Shown here in pieces: positions 58,501 to 63,598 of a stretch of 64,000 nucleotides of DNA; positions within the stretch are counted from its first letter, which is position 1; the number at the start of each line of letters is the position of its first letter. Both the position numbers and the translations under genes were made by a program. Where the stretch lies: NCBI RefSeq assembly GCF_964340395.1, contig NC_135569.1:15189519-15253518 (forward strand), written 5' to 3'. This DNA comes from Glandiceps talaboti (Eukaryota; Hemichordata; Enteropneusta; Spengelidae). The notes under the pieces were generated by a model that had not been told where the DNA came from, made no database searches, and worked only from the letters and a program-made list of their open reading frames with translations.

Positions 58501-60348
58501 TCTATACTGTACAGCACGAATATGTGTTTTGCAGACCAATTAAGCTGTATGGCAAAAGGGCCTGACTTTAAAAGCCTGGGCCTGTTTGCTGTACTACCAA
58601 GGTCTACAGAACTGCCATAAAGGTTTTATCATATACCCTATGTAGTGGCATGGAAGCATCATTTTAAAGTGTATAACCACATAATTGATTGTGAAACATT
58701 ATTTTATGCTCAAAAATGTAAAGATATTGAGAGAAAATCAAAACTGAATTACTAAGTGAACATATATCAACAAGCGTGCCATTTTTGGGCAAAGTGGTCC
58801 TGGGCGTAATACGGAATATTATTCCACTGGTTCGATGAGCATACTATCTAGAGATAATGGGTTATGATAATTAAATAGTATTTCCTAACAGTAATAGTAG
58901 TCTTCATTTTATAGCCAAGGAAAACATAAGAGATCTAAGGGACCTTGTTCACTTCTTGGTTTTGACTTGAGCCCATAGGCCACGAGTATTTTGACATAGT
59001 TGGGCACTGAAGAATGCAGCCAGAATATATGTATGCATCTTCTTGTGATGTAGAACAACCACTGTATAAATACCGTGTTTGTTCAAACACATTTGACTTG
59101 ACTTGCGTATAGTGATTATTGTTAGTTTTGACTATTCCAGCTAAAAAGACAAAAATGGTGAAGACCCCTAAAAAGAATGATGTGGTTGAAAACAAAGAAA
59201 ATGATGATGAGAAAGAAGATGGCACAAAGACAAAGAAAAAAGGGAAGAAAAGATTACTGATGGATCAAGAAAATAAAGAAACTCAGAAGAACAAGAAACA
59301 GAAGGTGAAAGAAGGTAGAGAAAATGACAAAGATGAGAACCCAGATGTAGTAAAGAAAACAACAAAAAGAAGTAAGGAAACAGATGTAAATAAGGAGGAG
59401 GAGGAGAAAGAGGAGGAGGAGGAGGAGGAGAAAGAAGAAAAACCTAAAGAGAAAAGAGGAAGAAAGAAAAAAACAGAAAAGGAAACAGGTGTACTAAAAT
59501 CAACTGTGTTAGATAACAGCTTAGATACAGAGAACACTATGAAGGCAAGTAAATCTAAGAAAAAGACAGACGCTGCATCTCAGGAAAAGCCTACAAAGAA
59601 GAAAGTAAAGAAGACAAAAGATGACGGGGTCAAGAAAACCAAGACAAAAGAGGAAAGTGTCAAGACAACCAAACCTTCCTTTAAAGTACCTGGTAAAACC
59701 AAAATAAAGGAAAGTGATGACAACACTGAAGAGGTCAAGCCACCAAAGCAATCAACAGACAAAAGTGAGTTTGACACTGAAATATTCACCATGGAATTAG
59801 GAAGTCAACTTGATATCGATAATAAGATAGACAAGGAAGATGGTGGAAAGGGAAAGCACAGAGATAGTAAATCTACCAGTGATGACAAGAAGGATGCTAA
59901 GAATAATAAAACCAGCAAAGTTCCAACAGAAGATGGTGATGTGACACAGCCAATTACGAGTGATACAGCATCTGAAGACACTAAATCAAAATCATCTAAG
60001 AAACCTAAATCTAAACCCAAGTTTAGTGTCAAAAGAAAAGAACCATCTACCGCAAAGGACAAGCCAGCAACTGAAAAACAAAAATTGAAAAAACAGAAGG
60101 TTATTAATGTCAAAGAGGAAGATAGACAGAAAGACACCAGTGAGGCTACTCAGAGAGATAGCCAAGATGTGGAAGACGTGCAGAAAAATGTCAAAGTAAC
60201 AAATGATGAGAGAGATAGCCAAGATTTTGATCTTGATATTGATGATATCATTGATGTGCCAGCTATGGCATTAGTAGATCAGTTGAGTAAAGATGCAAAT
60301 GAAGGAATAGATGATGATAACTCCCAACCTTTTGAAATTGAAGAATAG
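27737..60348 (+). CDS. ZCWPW1: Zinc finger CW-type and PWWP domain protein (ZCWPW1), whole gene
   Basis: Nuclear histone reader; in vertebrates it binds H3K4me3 with its CW finger and H3K36me3 with PWWP and helps repair meiotic breaks at PRDM9 sites. Thirteen coding exons: 27737-27782, 28885-29015, 46482-46599, 47795-47999, 49037-49218, 49542-49745, 50896-51022, 53072-53144, 54002-54109, 54498-54581, 55069-55135, 55795-55989, 59141-60348. They total 2748 nt, 915 residues, with all phases matching. The CW finger has Cys 265, 270, 291 and 302 with Trp 262, 273 and 289. PWWP starts near 320 with PWWP itself at 337-340. Flanking regions are Lys/Glu-rich and disordered. Human ZCWPW1 is shorter (about 650 residues). 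The paralogue ZCWPW2 is possible by domains, but the MEPCE neighbour favours ZCWPW1. Confidence 0.95.
27949..28288 (-). mobile_element. MITE family A, copy 3 (left end lost)
   Basis: In ZCWPW1 intron 1. Begins at GATTCCAGTTACTGG without the outermost terminal bases and ends CGGAACCACACAAATTTTTT then TTAGACCTAA. Confidence 0.82.
28684..28840. repeat. (GGAT)n microsatellite
   Basis: Three GGAT blocks split by GAATGTGATGCATGAACG-type interruptions, ending 45 bp before ZCWPW1 exon 2. Confidence 0.95.
28885..29015 (+). CDS. ZCWPW1: ZCWPW1 coding exon 2
   Basis: Acceptor AATATTCAG|AAGAT (phase 1), donor TCAAAG|GTATGG (phase 0). Encodes 44 residues beginning [12 protein letters not shown], hydrophilic and rich in Asp, Ser and Lys. 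No domain is seen; support is open frame, phase match and coding-like composition next to a GGAT microsatellite intron. Confidence 0.72.
29150..29519. mobile_element. Long-TIR foldback element family C, copy 1
   Basis: Left arm CTACAACTGTCGACATCAGA ... AATGAATTGGATTAATAACA ... AGCATATTGGAACAG; right arm is its inverted complement, ending TTTATCCACGATCTGATGTT. Arms of about 115 bp flank about 130 bp. No coding capacity. Confidence 0.85.
29520..30855. other. ZCWPW1 intron 2 segment with diverged repeats
   Basis: Recurrent words such as GAAATTCCAAGGGTATTAGA and GTCAAGTCAGCATTTTTTGT recur in decayed form at about 150-bp steps (29890, 30045, 30230), suggesting an old tandem array. No exons seen. 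Confidence 0.4.
30898..32297. repeat. 25-bp minisatellite, about 55 units
   Basis: Unit AATAGGGAATATAGGGAAAT+ATGGT. The main variant is A or C in GTAATAG/GTACTAG, scattered through the array. A few units lose 8 or 3 bp. Antisense 110- and 124-codon frames ([20 protein letters not shown] type) are repeat artefacts. Confidence 0.97.
32340..33270. repeat. 43-45-bp minisatellite, about 21 units
   Basis: Unit TGGTAGGAAACCCTGGTAGA / TTTTACCATCTAACAGAAAA / CAC. Units near the right end have AGATAAAACAC (45 bp) and stay in frame, producing a 115-codon antisense frame that is not a gene. Only about 40 bp separates it from the 25-bp array. Confidence 0.97.
33415..33584. mobile_element. Family G TIR element, complete copy
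   Basis: Starts CAGTGTTTTTGTTAAGGG and ends CCCTTAACAAAAACACTG, a perfect 18-bp inverted repeat; 170 bp. Contains GTAGGTAAAATCTACC near the left end and ACTGGGGTTCCCAGC near the right, words also seen in the neighbouring minisatellites. Confidence 0.88.
33585..35649. other. ZCWPW1 intron 2 segment, nothing recognised
   Basis: AT-rich; G run at about 34592-34601. No exon or clear element found. Confidence 0.5.
35650..35886 (-). mobile_element. MITE family A, copy 4 (truncated)
   Basis: Begins inside the element at AAACTGACATCAACTTAAAA and runs to AATCAGAACCACACAATTTT then TTTG. Confidence 0.82.
35909..35951. repeat. (GATGAT)n microsatellite
   Basis: Run of GATGATGATGACGATGATG. The antisense reading gives a short poly-His peptide of no significance. 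Confidence 0.9.
36700..36826. mobile_element. hAT-like MITE family F, inverted partial copy 3
   Basis: CTTGTGAACACCAAATTTTG ... ACTTAGAGGGCACACT is the inverted counterpart of the left part of 15228-15406. Confidence 0.6.
37154..37536 (-). mobile_element. MITE family A, copy 5
   Basis: Starts TAAGACCTAAAAAAAAATTG, TTTGGTTCCAGTTACC; ends AATCAGAACCACTTAATTTT, TTGTTAGGCCTA. Both termini are present. Confidence 0.87.
37740..38840. repeat. Diverged tandem array, unit about 180 bp
   Basis: The words AACACAGAAAGAATGCCAAT, GGATGATGTTACACATGATG, AACTTTTGATACTG, AATAATGATCTAGGTGTCAA and TCCAATGTTTTATTATG recur in order about six times. A family G copy (37989-38130) interrupts the array. Confidence 0.75.
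37989..38130. mobile_element. Family G element inside the 180-bp array
   Basis: CAGTGTTTTTGCCAAGG start, then AACCCAGTAACAGAAAGGGA, GTCTATGGTGAATTTTGTTT, GGTAAAATGACTCAACCCC. Matches 15005-15150. Confidence 0.65.
39114..39497 (+). mobile_element. MITE family A, copy 6
   Basis: Starts AAGGCCTAAAAAAATTGTGT, GGTTCCGATTAAACTC; proceeds through GATTGGAAGCACATTTTTAT and the CACAATCTTAGTTATTTTAT region to ATCCAGAACCATTTTTTTTT, where a G run (39497-39519) follows. Confidence 0.86.
39497..39521. repeat. Poly(G) tract
   Basis: G run of over 20 bases with one A, following a T run; could form a G-quadruplex, or be assembly-fragile. Another homopolymer pair (A run then G run) is at 40609-40669. Confidence 0.9.
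40190..41100. mobile_element. Two further family H copies
   Basis: 40190-40400 (TATTTGCATTGATTTGCATG ... CAGAACCACATGCTGTG) and 40752-41100 (GTTGCACCAGTGCATATACA ... ATGCAAATGATATGCAAATG ... GAACCCCATGCCATGTGTG ... GCTCATGAAAGCAAATACCC). They are separated by a 28-base A run and a short G run. Confidence 0.65.
41101..41969. other. ZCWPW1 intron 2 segment, nothing recognised
   Basis: AT-rich, no exon or element seen. Confidence 0.5.
41970..42720. mobile_element. Family C element, interrupted or decayed copy
   Basis: Left arm GGAACCTGTTACAAACAGGG, AATGAATTGGATTAATAACA, GTAGCATGTTGAAAGTACAG at 41980-42060; right arm AAGCCATAAAACTGTTCTAA and GTGCTGTGCCAAGTG...CCTTGTTTGTAAACAAGCTC at 42572-42710. 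The spacing is about 370 bp longer than in the other copies. Confidence 0.65.
42721..44681. other. ZCWPW1 intron 2 segment with simple repeats
   Basis: A CA-rich run at 42909-42939, a GAA run at 42942-42963, (ATTG)n at 43316-43440, (ATTT)n and (TTTG)n to 43605. No exon seen; a purine-rich GGGTGGAGGCGGGATGGGGG stretch lies near 44180-44230. Confidence 0.75.
44682..45754. mobile_element. TIR element family B, 1.07-kb copy with a broken ORF
   Basis: Left end TTAGGCCAAAAAAAAAAAAG, TGTTTCTGGTCATG; right end CTGACCAGAAACATTTCTTT...TTTGGCCTTA; TTA at both outer edges. The subterminal GTGCGACGACGCGATTT matches the short copies. The interior, at visibly higher GC, holds two overlapping minus-strand frames, 45379-45098 and 45141-44845, that look like one protein of roughly 180 residues interrupted at a run of nine A. 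The first contains [18 protein letters not shown] do not recognise the family; it could be captured host sequence or a transposon protein. Confidence 0.8.
46233..46372. repeat. (AGAT)n/(AGAC)n microsatellite
   Basis: ATAG units pass into about 12 AGAC units then GATGGATAGATGG; ends about 110 bp before ZCWPW1 exon 3. Confidence 0.95.
46482..46599 (+). CDS. ZCWPW1: ZCWPW1 coding exon 3
   Basis: Follows a long T tract (acceptor TTTAAAG|AAATCT, phase 0) and ends ACAG|GTAGGA (phase 1). Encodes [19 protein letters not shown] and [20 protein letters not shown], a basic stretch followed by a likely short helix. It continues the Lys/Ser composition of exon 2 across the 17.5-kb intron 2. Confidence 0.82.
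46730..46990. mobile_element. Family H copy in ZCWPW1 intron 3
   Basis: GTGTCGCACACTCTGAGTAT ... TTCACTCATGAAAGTTTAGC ... AAATACCCTGAGTATA ... CACATGGCTGTTCTG follow the order of the 40752-41100 copy. Confidence 0.55.
47211..47575. mobile_element. TIR element family B, copy 3
   Basis: AAGGCAAAAAAAAAAATTGT, TTCTGGTCAGTGCGCGC at left; CGCATCTTTGCACCATTTTA, TGTCCTGGCCAGAAATGATT and TTCTTGGCCTGA at right. 365 bp, in ZCWPW1 intron 3, 220 bp before exon 4. Confidence 0.84.
47795..47999 (+). CDS. ZCWPW1: ZCWPW1 coding exon 4, acidic segment
   Basis: Acceptor TGTTTTCAG|GTG (phase 1); donor ATGAT|GTATGT (phase 2). Encodes about 68 residues very rich in Asp, Glu and Asn (for example [19 protein letters not shown]). 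The frame runs on into TATGTCTCATT but the GTATGT donor gives the correct phase to exon 5. Confidence 0.85.
48250..48560. mobile_element. Family H diverged copy in ZCWPW1 intron 4
   Basis: GTATGTGCATGCATGCATTC, ATGCTTGTGAAATTTTCTGC and TTCACTCATTAAAGTATGAC match the right half of family H. The left half is unclear. Confidence 0.45.
48958..49025 (+). mobile_element. Family E terminal fragment abutting ZCWPW1 exon 5
   Basis: ATAGCACTCCTAGTGGTCAA, ACCATATAATCTTTTGTTTT and TCTGAT match the right end of family E (3690-3742, 4480-4535) and best of all 52685-52750. It ends about 10 bp before the TGTAG acceptor. Confidence 0.8.
49037..49218 (+). CDS. ZCWPW1: ZCWPW1 coding exon 5, basic segment
   Basis: Acceptor TTCTGTAG|AACTGG (phase 2), donor GAGAG|GTGAAT (phase 1). 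Encodes [11 protein letters not shown], then a Pro/Lys/Arg-rich stretch with NLS-like PSKKKKRA. The intron sequence just upstream, including the T-rich tract, matches a dispersed transposon end (see findings). Confidence 0.87.
49542..49745 (+). CDS. ZCWPW1: ZCWPW1 coding exon 6, CW zinc finger
   Basis: Acceptor TTTTTCAACAG|TG (phase 1), donor TTTAG|GTAGGT (phase 1). Encodes a basic linker ([13 protein letters not shown]) and most of the CW domain: [15 protein letters not shown] then [11 protein letters not shown]. Three of the four zinc cysteines (265, 270, 291) and the Trp residues of the methyl-lysine cage are present; the fourth Cys is in exon 7. Confidence 0.96.
50202..50797. repeat. 46-bp minisatellite in ZCWPW1 intron 6
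   Basis: About 13 units of GGTTTAGAAGTCTGATAGGG / CTGAACAACATGACATATCT / TACAGT. Ends 100 bp before exon 7. Each unit contains CTTACAG on the sense strand. Confidence 0.95.
50896..51022 (+). CDS. ZCWPW1: ZCWPW1 coding exon 7, end of CW and start of PWWP
   Basis: Acceptor TTTCCTATAG|ATG (phase 1), donor CCATG|GTGAGT (phase 2). DERHNSC supplies the fourth zinc Cys (302); then [13 protein letters not shown] opens the PWWP domain. The intron splits the codon of the second-to-last PWWP-motif tryptophan. Confidence 0.96.
51541..51990. repeat. Irregular minisatellite in ZCWPW1 intron 7
   Basis: Repeating CAGACAATATCTAATCA, ACATCAACAAAACA and ACTGTAGCCATGGTAACA words, period 45-60 bp with units lost or joined. 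The GCCATGGTAAC core occurs about five times. Confidence 0.88.
52183..52551. mobile_element. Long-TIR foldback element family C, best copy
   Basis: AACTACAACTGTCGACATCA, GACCGTGGACGAATGG at left; GTCCACGGTCTGATGTCGAC, AATTGTAGTT at right. Arms of about 115 bp, including AATTGGATTACACGTGG and CAGCATGTTGTTGGAAGTAC. In ZCWPW1 intron 7. Confidence 0.9.
52685..52750 (+). mobile_element. Family E terminal fragment in ZCWPW1 intron 7
   Basis: AATAGCACTCCTAGTGGTCA, TACAATCTTTTGTTTTTTTC, TGATACCCAGCATATGGTGT. It matches the fragment beside exon 5. Confidence 0.8.
53072..53144 (+). CDS. ZCWPW1: ZCWPW1 coding exon 8, PWWP
   Basis: Acceptor TATTCTTAG|GTGG (phase 2), donor TATCCT|GTAAGT (phase 0). Completes the PWWP motif (PGFPWWPGML) and encodes an acidic loop [17 protein letters not shown]. 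Confidence 0.95.
53768..54001 (+). pseudogene. Three truncated tandem copies of ZCWPW1 exon 9 start
   Basis: Copies begin at 53768, 53846 and 53924, exactly 78 bp apart; the functional exon begins at 54002, another 78 bp on. Each unit is 42 exon-like bases preceded by a TTTTAG acceptor, then 36 intron-like bases beginning GTATGG. Copy 2 carries one Val-to-Ile change; copy 3 reads ATG instead of AGG before GTATGG. Reading through any upstream copy reaches TGA after TGG TTT. Splicing at the GTATGG would instead make a 42-nt phase-0 mini-exon, so these are either inert duplicates or alternative exons. Confidence 0.93.
54002..54109 (+). CDS. ZCWPW1: ZCWPW1 coding exon 9, PWWP core strands
   Basis: Acceptor GATTTTAG|GTC and donor GGTTCT|GTGAGT, phase 0 both ends. 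Encodes [19 protein letters not shown] and the following [17 protein letters not shown], the beta-strand pair and helix entry of PWWP. Three truncated tandem copies of its first 42 bases and acceptor lie directly upstream. Confidence 0.95.
54498..54581 (+). CDS. ZCWPW1: ZCWPW1 coding exon 10
   Basis: Acceptor TTTGTTACAG|ACT, donor ATCAAG|GTAATT, phase 0 both ends; 28 codons. Encodes [20 protein letters not shown] and KAMSLSIK, a Lys-rich helix fitting the C-terminal helix of the PWWP fold. Confidence 0.9.
55069..55135 (+). CDS. ZCWPW1: ZCWPW1 coding exon 11
   Basis: Acceptor ATATTTACAG|GAC (phase 0), donor CTCAAG|GTATGT (phase 1). Encodes [19 protein letters not shown] followed by CSQ, continuing the helical end of PWWP. 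Confidence 0.88.
55408..55522. mobile_element. Hairpin MITE family I, copy 2
   Basis: ATTCCCCAATATTTTTCTTC, ATTCTGAGG at left and GGCTGAATGAAGAAAAATAT, TGAGGAACAAT at right. In ZCWPW1 intron 11, followed by a 28-base A run (55546-55573) and a family K copy (55585-55740). Confidence 0.8.
55795..55989 (+). CDS. ZCWPW1: ZCWPW1 coding exon 12
   Basis: Acceptor ACTCTTTTAG|CTTC (phase 1), donor AAAAAAG|GTACAC (phase 1). Encodes an acidic segment ending with a heptad-like helix ([19 protein letters not shown]). A second AG nine bases downstream (CACAAG|GTG) is also in phase and would drop three residues. Confidence 0.85.
56085..56395. repeat. Degenerate tandem repeat, unit about 125-150 bp
   Basis: TCGATATTTGGTGTGCATGT, TCCCTGGGGGGAAGCTATTC, AGATTTGTTCATGCCAAGTT recurs as TTGATATCTGGCGTGTTGAT, GCGGGGGGTAGCTTACTC, AGGTTTGTTAATTTCAAGTC about 140 bp later; both halves end TTTTTTATGATTTTTTTT. 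Confidence 0.75.
57431..57972. mobile_element. 542-bp long-TIR element family J
   Basis: Both ends begin ATGTATTAATCGCC; the arms also share CGACAATC, ACCCGGAAG and a perfect 25-bp block containing AGCCATACGTTACAGTGGTA. Arms about 85-90 bp. Single copy in the window, in ZCWPW1 intron 12, higher GC than its surroundings. Confidence 0.88.
59141..60348 (+). CDS. ZCWPW1: ZCWPW1 last coding exon 13, disordered tail
   Basis: Acceptor GACTATTCCAG|CTAAAA (phase 1); stop TAG at 60346-60348. One 402-codon exon encodes a very Lys/Glu/Asp/Ser/Thr-rich tail with an almost pure Glu run, repeated KKxKK basic patches and an acidic end ([21 protein letters not shown] minus flanks). No folded domain is visible. 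Antisense open frames here are an effect of the purine-rich composition. Confidence 0.93.
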
Positions 60349-61830
60349 TTCAGGCAAACACATCATCTAGATGCAACATTGTATGATTAGAATTACTTGA
60401 CAACTCTTCTTTCTTTGCATATGGTTAGCCACATCTTATAACCCTTTGCTTTAAAATTGTAACTGTGCAGTCCTCTCAACATACGCTTAGCTGGAGAACA
60501 ACAAATTGTTGAGAATCTAAACTTAAAGATGATTACTATTTCACATACAATGTCTGAAATCACTGAAGTTGTGTTATACTTGTAAGTATGATTGAAAATG
60601 TTTTGCACAGTGATTGACTGACCCTATCTACAGACACCAATTCATTGATATCTACCGTACACAGCAGTAGGGATGCAGCTGACATCATCTGTAATAGTGG
60701 GTACCAGTAAGAATTTGTACCTGTTTTCTGGCTGATGCCAAAAGTAAATTTATTCAGTTTGTGTTGAGAAGACATTGTCAGTATCAACCAGCAAAGATTC
60801 TAAGTTTGGTTGCCATGACTTTCAACATTTTTCCTATGGCAAGATAAAACTTTTCCTTGTTTATTGACCATGAACAATATAAGCTTCGCCACCATCGTAC
60901 TCACCACTGACTTTCACAGCGACTTGAGCTGGGTTGCATGAATTTTGCATTCATTGTTTAAAAGATCTGGTAGCACTTACCCATGGTGGTTTATTATTGA
61001 CACAAATTATACACAGGCTAATGCAATCTCAGTTTTTTGTTGCTGTTTCTTGGTGGAATGTAACTCTTATCAAACCTGTTTGGCCATTGAAACTGAACGC
61101 AATTATTATTTCCGCTGTATGTTCTATAATGAAATACTTTAATTTGTACAGTTTGTTGAAATTAGTGAATATATCAGTTCTGTTTTAAATGATATATTCT
61201 GAGGTTGAAACTTTACATGTAATGGAAATATGGTACATTTCTATGTTATTAAATGTTCATTAAGATGTTTTATATTTATATACCTTGTATTGTGTTTGAC
61301 GTTTTATTACATTCATTGATAAGACTTCACCAAAAATTCCTCTTTGCAGATTTTACACAAAATTTCATGATTGTTACACTTATACTGTATTTGAATTGAC
61401 ATATTTTGTTTCTAATTTATTAAATACATGACCTGAAGATTTGTGAAGTGAAAAAAGATCATCACTTTAAACTTTTACCAATTTTAACGGACACTGGAAA
61501 AAGGTATTGACTTCACAAATTTGTAGATGGAAATACTTGTGGAGGAGACTGTTTATTCCAAGTCATGAAACCATACACAATAATTCTATGAGCTCTTTAC
61601 TCTGATAACTTAAGCTATTAAATTTCATAACTTTGTTTGCAGTACTTGTGTTTTACAAAAAGAGAAATAAAAAAAGTATTTGGCTGTGTTCTCAGTTGCC
61701 AATTAAACATGTAATTAAATATGCTGTACTTGTCATTGACAACTCTTTATCGGAATAAGTTTTTCTGTCTTATTTTGTGAATTTACAATATTTTACATCT
61801 TTGAAATAAAACAAGTGTTCTGATGTACTT
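60349..61830 (+). other. ZCWPW1 3' UTR with poly(A) signals
   Basis: Non-coding AT-rich sequence after the stop codon. Canonical AATAAA hexamers lie at 61666-61671 and 61805-61810; the second is followed by a TG/T-rich stretch (GTGTTCTGATG, GTCTTCTTC) typical of a cleavage region. The exact end is not determined. Confidence 0.6.
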
Positions 61831-61879
61831 CAAGTCTTCTTCACTAGTTTTTGTGCCTCCCAATATGTCATAGTCTGGT

Positions 61880-61945
61880 TGTCAGAAAAACAAAAGATAG
61901 TATAGTTTGGCCAATAGGAGTGCTAGTTTCATAGTGAAATAACCA
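61880..61945 (-). mobile_element. Family E terminal fragment, inverted
   Basis: TCAGAAAAACAAAAGATAGT and TTTGGCCAATAGGAGTGCTA are the inverted complement of the family E right end. It lies just beyond the ZCWPW1 poly(A) signal. Confidence 0.75.
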
Positions 61946-61989
61946 TTTGTCTGGCCAGACCTATTAAAGCCTAATCAACTACGTCATCA

Positions 61990-62175
61990 TCTATCCATTA
62001 TCATCATCACCTTATGACAGTCATGGCAACCATGTAGCAGTCACGACAACAACCATCGTCATCACTACCTTGTGGTTGTCATGGCAACCATCACCTGGCG
62101 TTTCTACTGGCAACCATTATCATGGAAAGTGATGACAGTTATCATTGTCGTAATCATGGTCGCCAATGACATTAA
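61990..62175. promoter_or_regulatory. Cluster of RFX/X-box-like motifs
   Basis: The imperfect palindrome GTTGTCATGGCAAC (62075-62088) fits the X-box form of two RGYAAC-type half sites with a 2-base spacer. Related CAGTCATGGCAACC lies near 62020, with a lone GGCAACC near 62108. Motif match only; the stretch is also a loose ATC/ATG-rich repeat. Confidence 0.35.
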
Positions 62176-62287
62176 GAGTTCGGGTACAGACAATTTTAGT
62201 ATGATATTCTCAAGATGACTAATTTCAGAAGTAGAAATGTCAGTTTCACAGTACATACATTGTATGCATATGTACAAAAATGTAAGT

Positions 62288-62392
62288 CAAAGGTCTCATC
62301 TATGCAGAGCAACAGTAAACAGTGCCACCAATGATCAAATGTTAATAAAACCATCTACCCAGCGCAACAGTAAACAGCGCCACCAATGATCG
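62288..62392. repeat. Short tandem duplication
   Basis: GCAACAGTAAACAGTGCCAC, CAATGATCAAATG recurs as GCAACAGTAAACAGCGCCAC, CAATGATCGAATG 55 bp later. Confidence 0.85.
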
Positions 62393-62565
62393 AATGAGAT
62401 TTTTAAAACGTACAAAACGTTGGAAAGTATAACTACATGTGTGTGTGTCTGTGTCTGTGTGTGTGTGTCTATGTGTGTCTGTGTGTGATGCACAGCTGAT
62501 CTACAGGGTGTCAGCACAGCACAAATACGAGTCTTCTGTTTGATATGCACTTATAAGTGCGATGC

Positions 62566-62571
62566 TTTATT
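62566..62571 (-). other. Poly(A) signal AATAAA, convergent gene
   Basis: Minus-strand AATAAA (context GTAAATAAAGCATC) about 500 bases beyond the proposed stop at 63066. It would end the convergent transcript about 750 bp from the ZCWPW1 poly(A) signal. Confidence 0.5.
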
Positions 62572-63065
62572 TACAAATGAAACACTTCAAAAAGTTACAG
62601 ATAGAAGAATAATGTTTTATGTAAATTTACAGTAAATATCATTCATAATTATAAGATATTGTTTTCTAGAGTGATACCTTGATTGATTCAAACGTCAAAC
62701 AAGTTTGGTCTGTATCGGCTATAAATCTGCTAAAATCAGTTTCATGGAAATACCTATACAATAATGTCATGACCTAGAAAAAAGGGTAGTTCGTTGTCAT
62801 TTCAACGATGACGTATCATGTACCATTATGTGTACTACAGAATCGACGTTTCTCATTGGCTACTAGTACTACTCTCAATAATGTCTTTACAGTCACCTGC
62901 ATATGGCTCACACTCAAAACTTAGACCAGCAAGCCGCTATTGACATACACACGACTATCCTGTTCACATTTACAAAATCGAATCGGAAACTCGTTTAAAA
63001 TATAACGATATATTGGACAGATGCAGCTGCAGTAAATCTTGCTGACGTCATCGAAGCAGACAAAA

Positions 63066-63108
63066 TCACATGACTGTTGTTGACGCGTTGGCTCCAGAGG
63101 TCCACATC
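63066..63108 (-). CDS. Candidate last coding exon of the convergent membrane protein gene
   Basis: Acceptor TTAATTGTAG|GATG on the minus strand follows the exon above after 345 bp. In the phase set by that exon it adds MWTSGANASTTVM and stops at TGA (63066-63068). A longer open frame here (to 62921, Cys-rich) is in a different phase and would need an unseen donor. Call rests on splice signals and the poly(A) signal downstream. Confidence 0.4.
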
Positions 63109-63370
63109 CTACAATTAAAGGAAACAAACAACAAACAAACTCGGATAAGTTCTATCAACTTTTAAAAATTAATTTAAATAATCGGCTGTAGATCTGAATT
63201 TTGATTTGACGTTGTTTTTAATTGTAATTGTTTTTCAAGTCTAAATATTTTTAAAGACATGGGGGGGGGGGTTGAAAACAAAATTTGTTGTCAAACTAGT
63301 TTGGCGGTAAACTAATTCTTTAAATTTATTGATGTTTATACGGTTGTATCGAGAAATATGTAACACAGAC

Positions 63371-63373
63371 AAG

Positions 63374-63402
<29 letters not shown>
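63371..63402. repeat. (AC)n microsatellite
   Basis: Pure AC run just downstream of the candidate membrane-protein exon donor. Confidence 0.95.
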
Positions 63403-63406
<4 letters not shown>

Positions 63407-63453
63407 TTCAGCGATGTCTAGTGAAGTTGACATAATATAATATAATTACTTAC

Positions 63454-63598
63454 CAGATGCCCCAGCCAGCCAACAAAGGAGATATTAGAATACCAATGCT
63501 TGAATCAACCGTAGTACTAGACACGTTGAAATTCAAGCTGATGATACTACCAATGACAATACTGTAACTTATCAAGGCAGCTAAAGCAGAACTGAAAG
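63454..63598 (-). CDS. Candidate internal exon of a convergent multi-pass membrane protein gene
   Basis: On the minus strand TTCTTTTAG|CTTTC begins and GGCATCTG|GTAAGT ends a 145-nt stretch with one open frame (47 codons, phase 2 out). It encodes two hydrophobic segments, LAALISYSIVIGSIISLNF and IGILISPLLAGWGIW, separated by NVSSTTVDSS with an N-glycosylation sequon. That layout suggests two transmembrane helices and an extracellular loop as in tetraspan proteins. I do not recognise the family. Upstream exons lie beyond the window. Confidence 0.55.

Noticed and set aside
59168-60222. Several minus-strand frames rich in Leu/Phe/Ser opposite ZCWPW1 exon 13
   Set aside because: Complement of purine-rich Lys/Glu codons, which rarely give stops; not membrane proteins.
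62921-63127. Cys-rich 68-codon frame as the convergent gene's C-terminus
   Set aside because: The upstream exon donor gives the wrong phase for it; kept only as a possible alternative.
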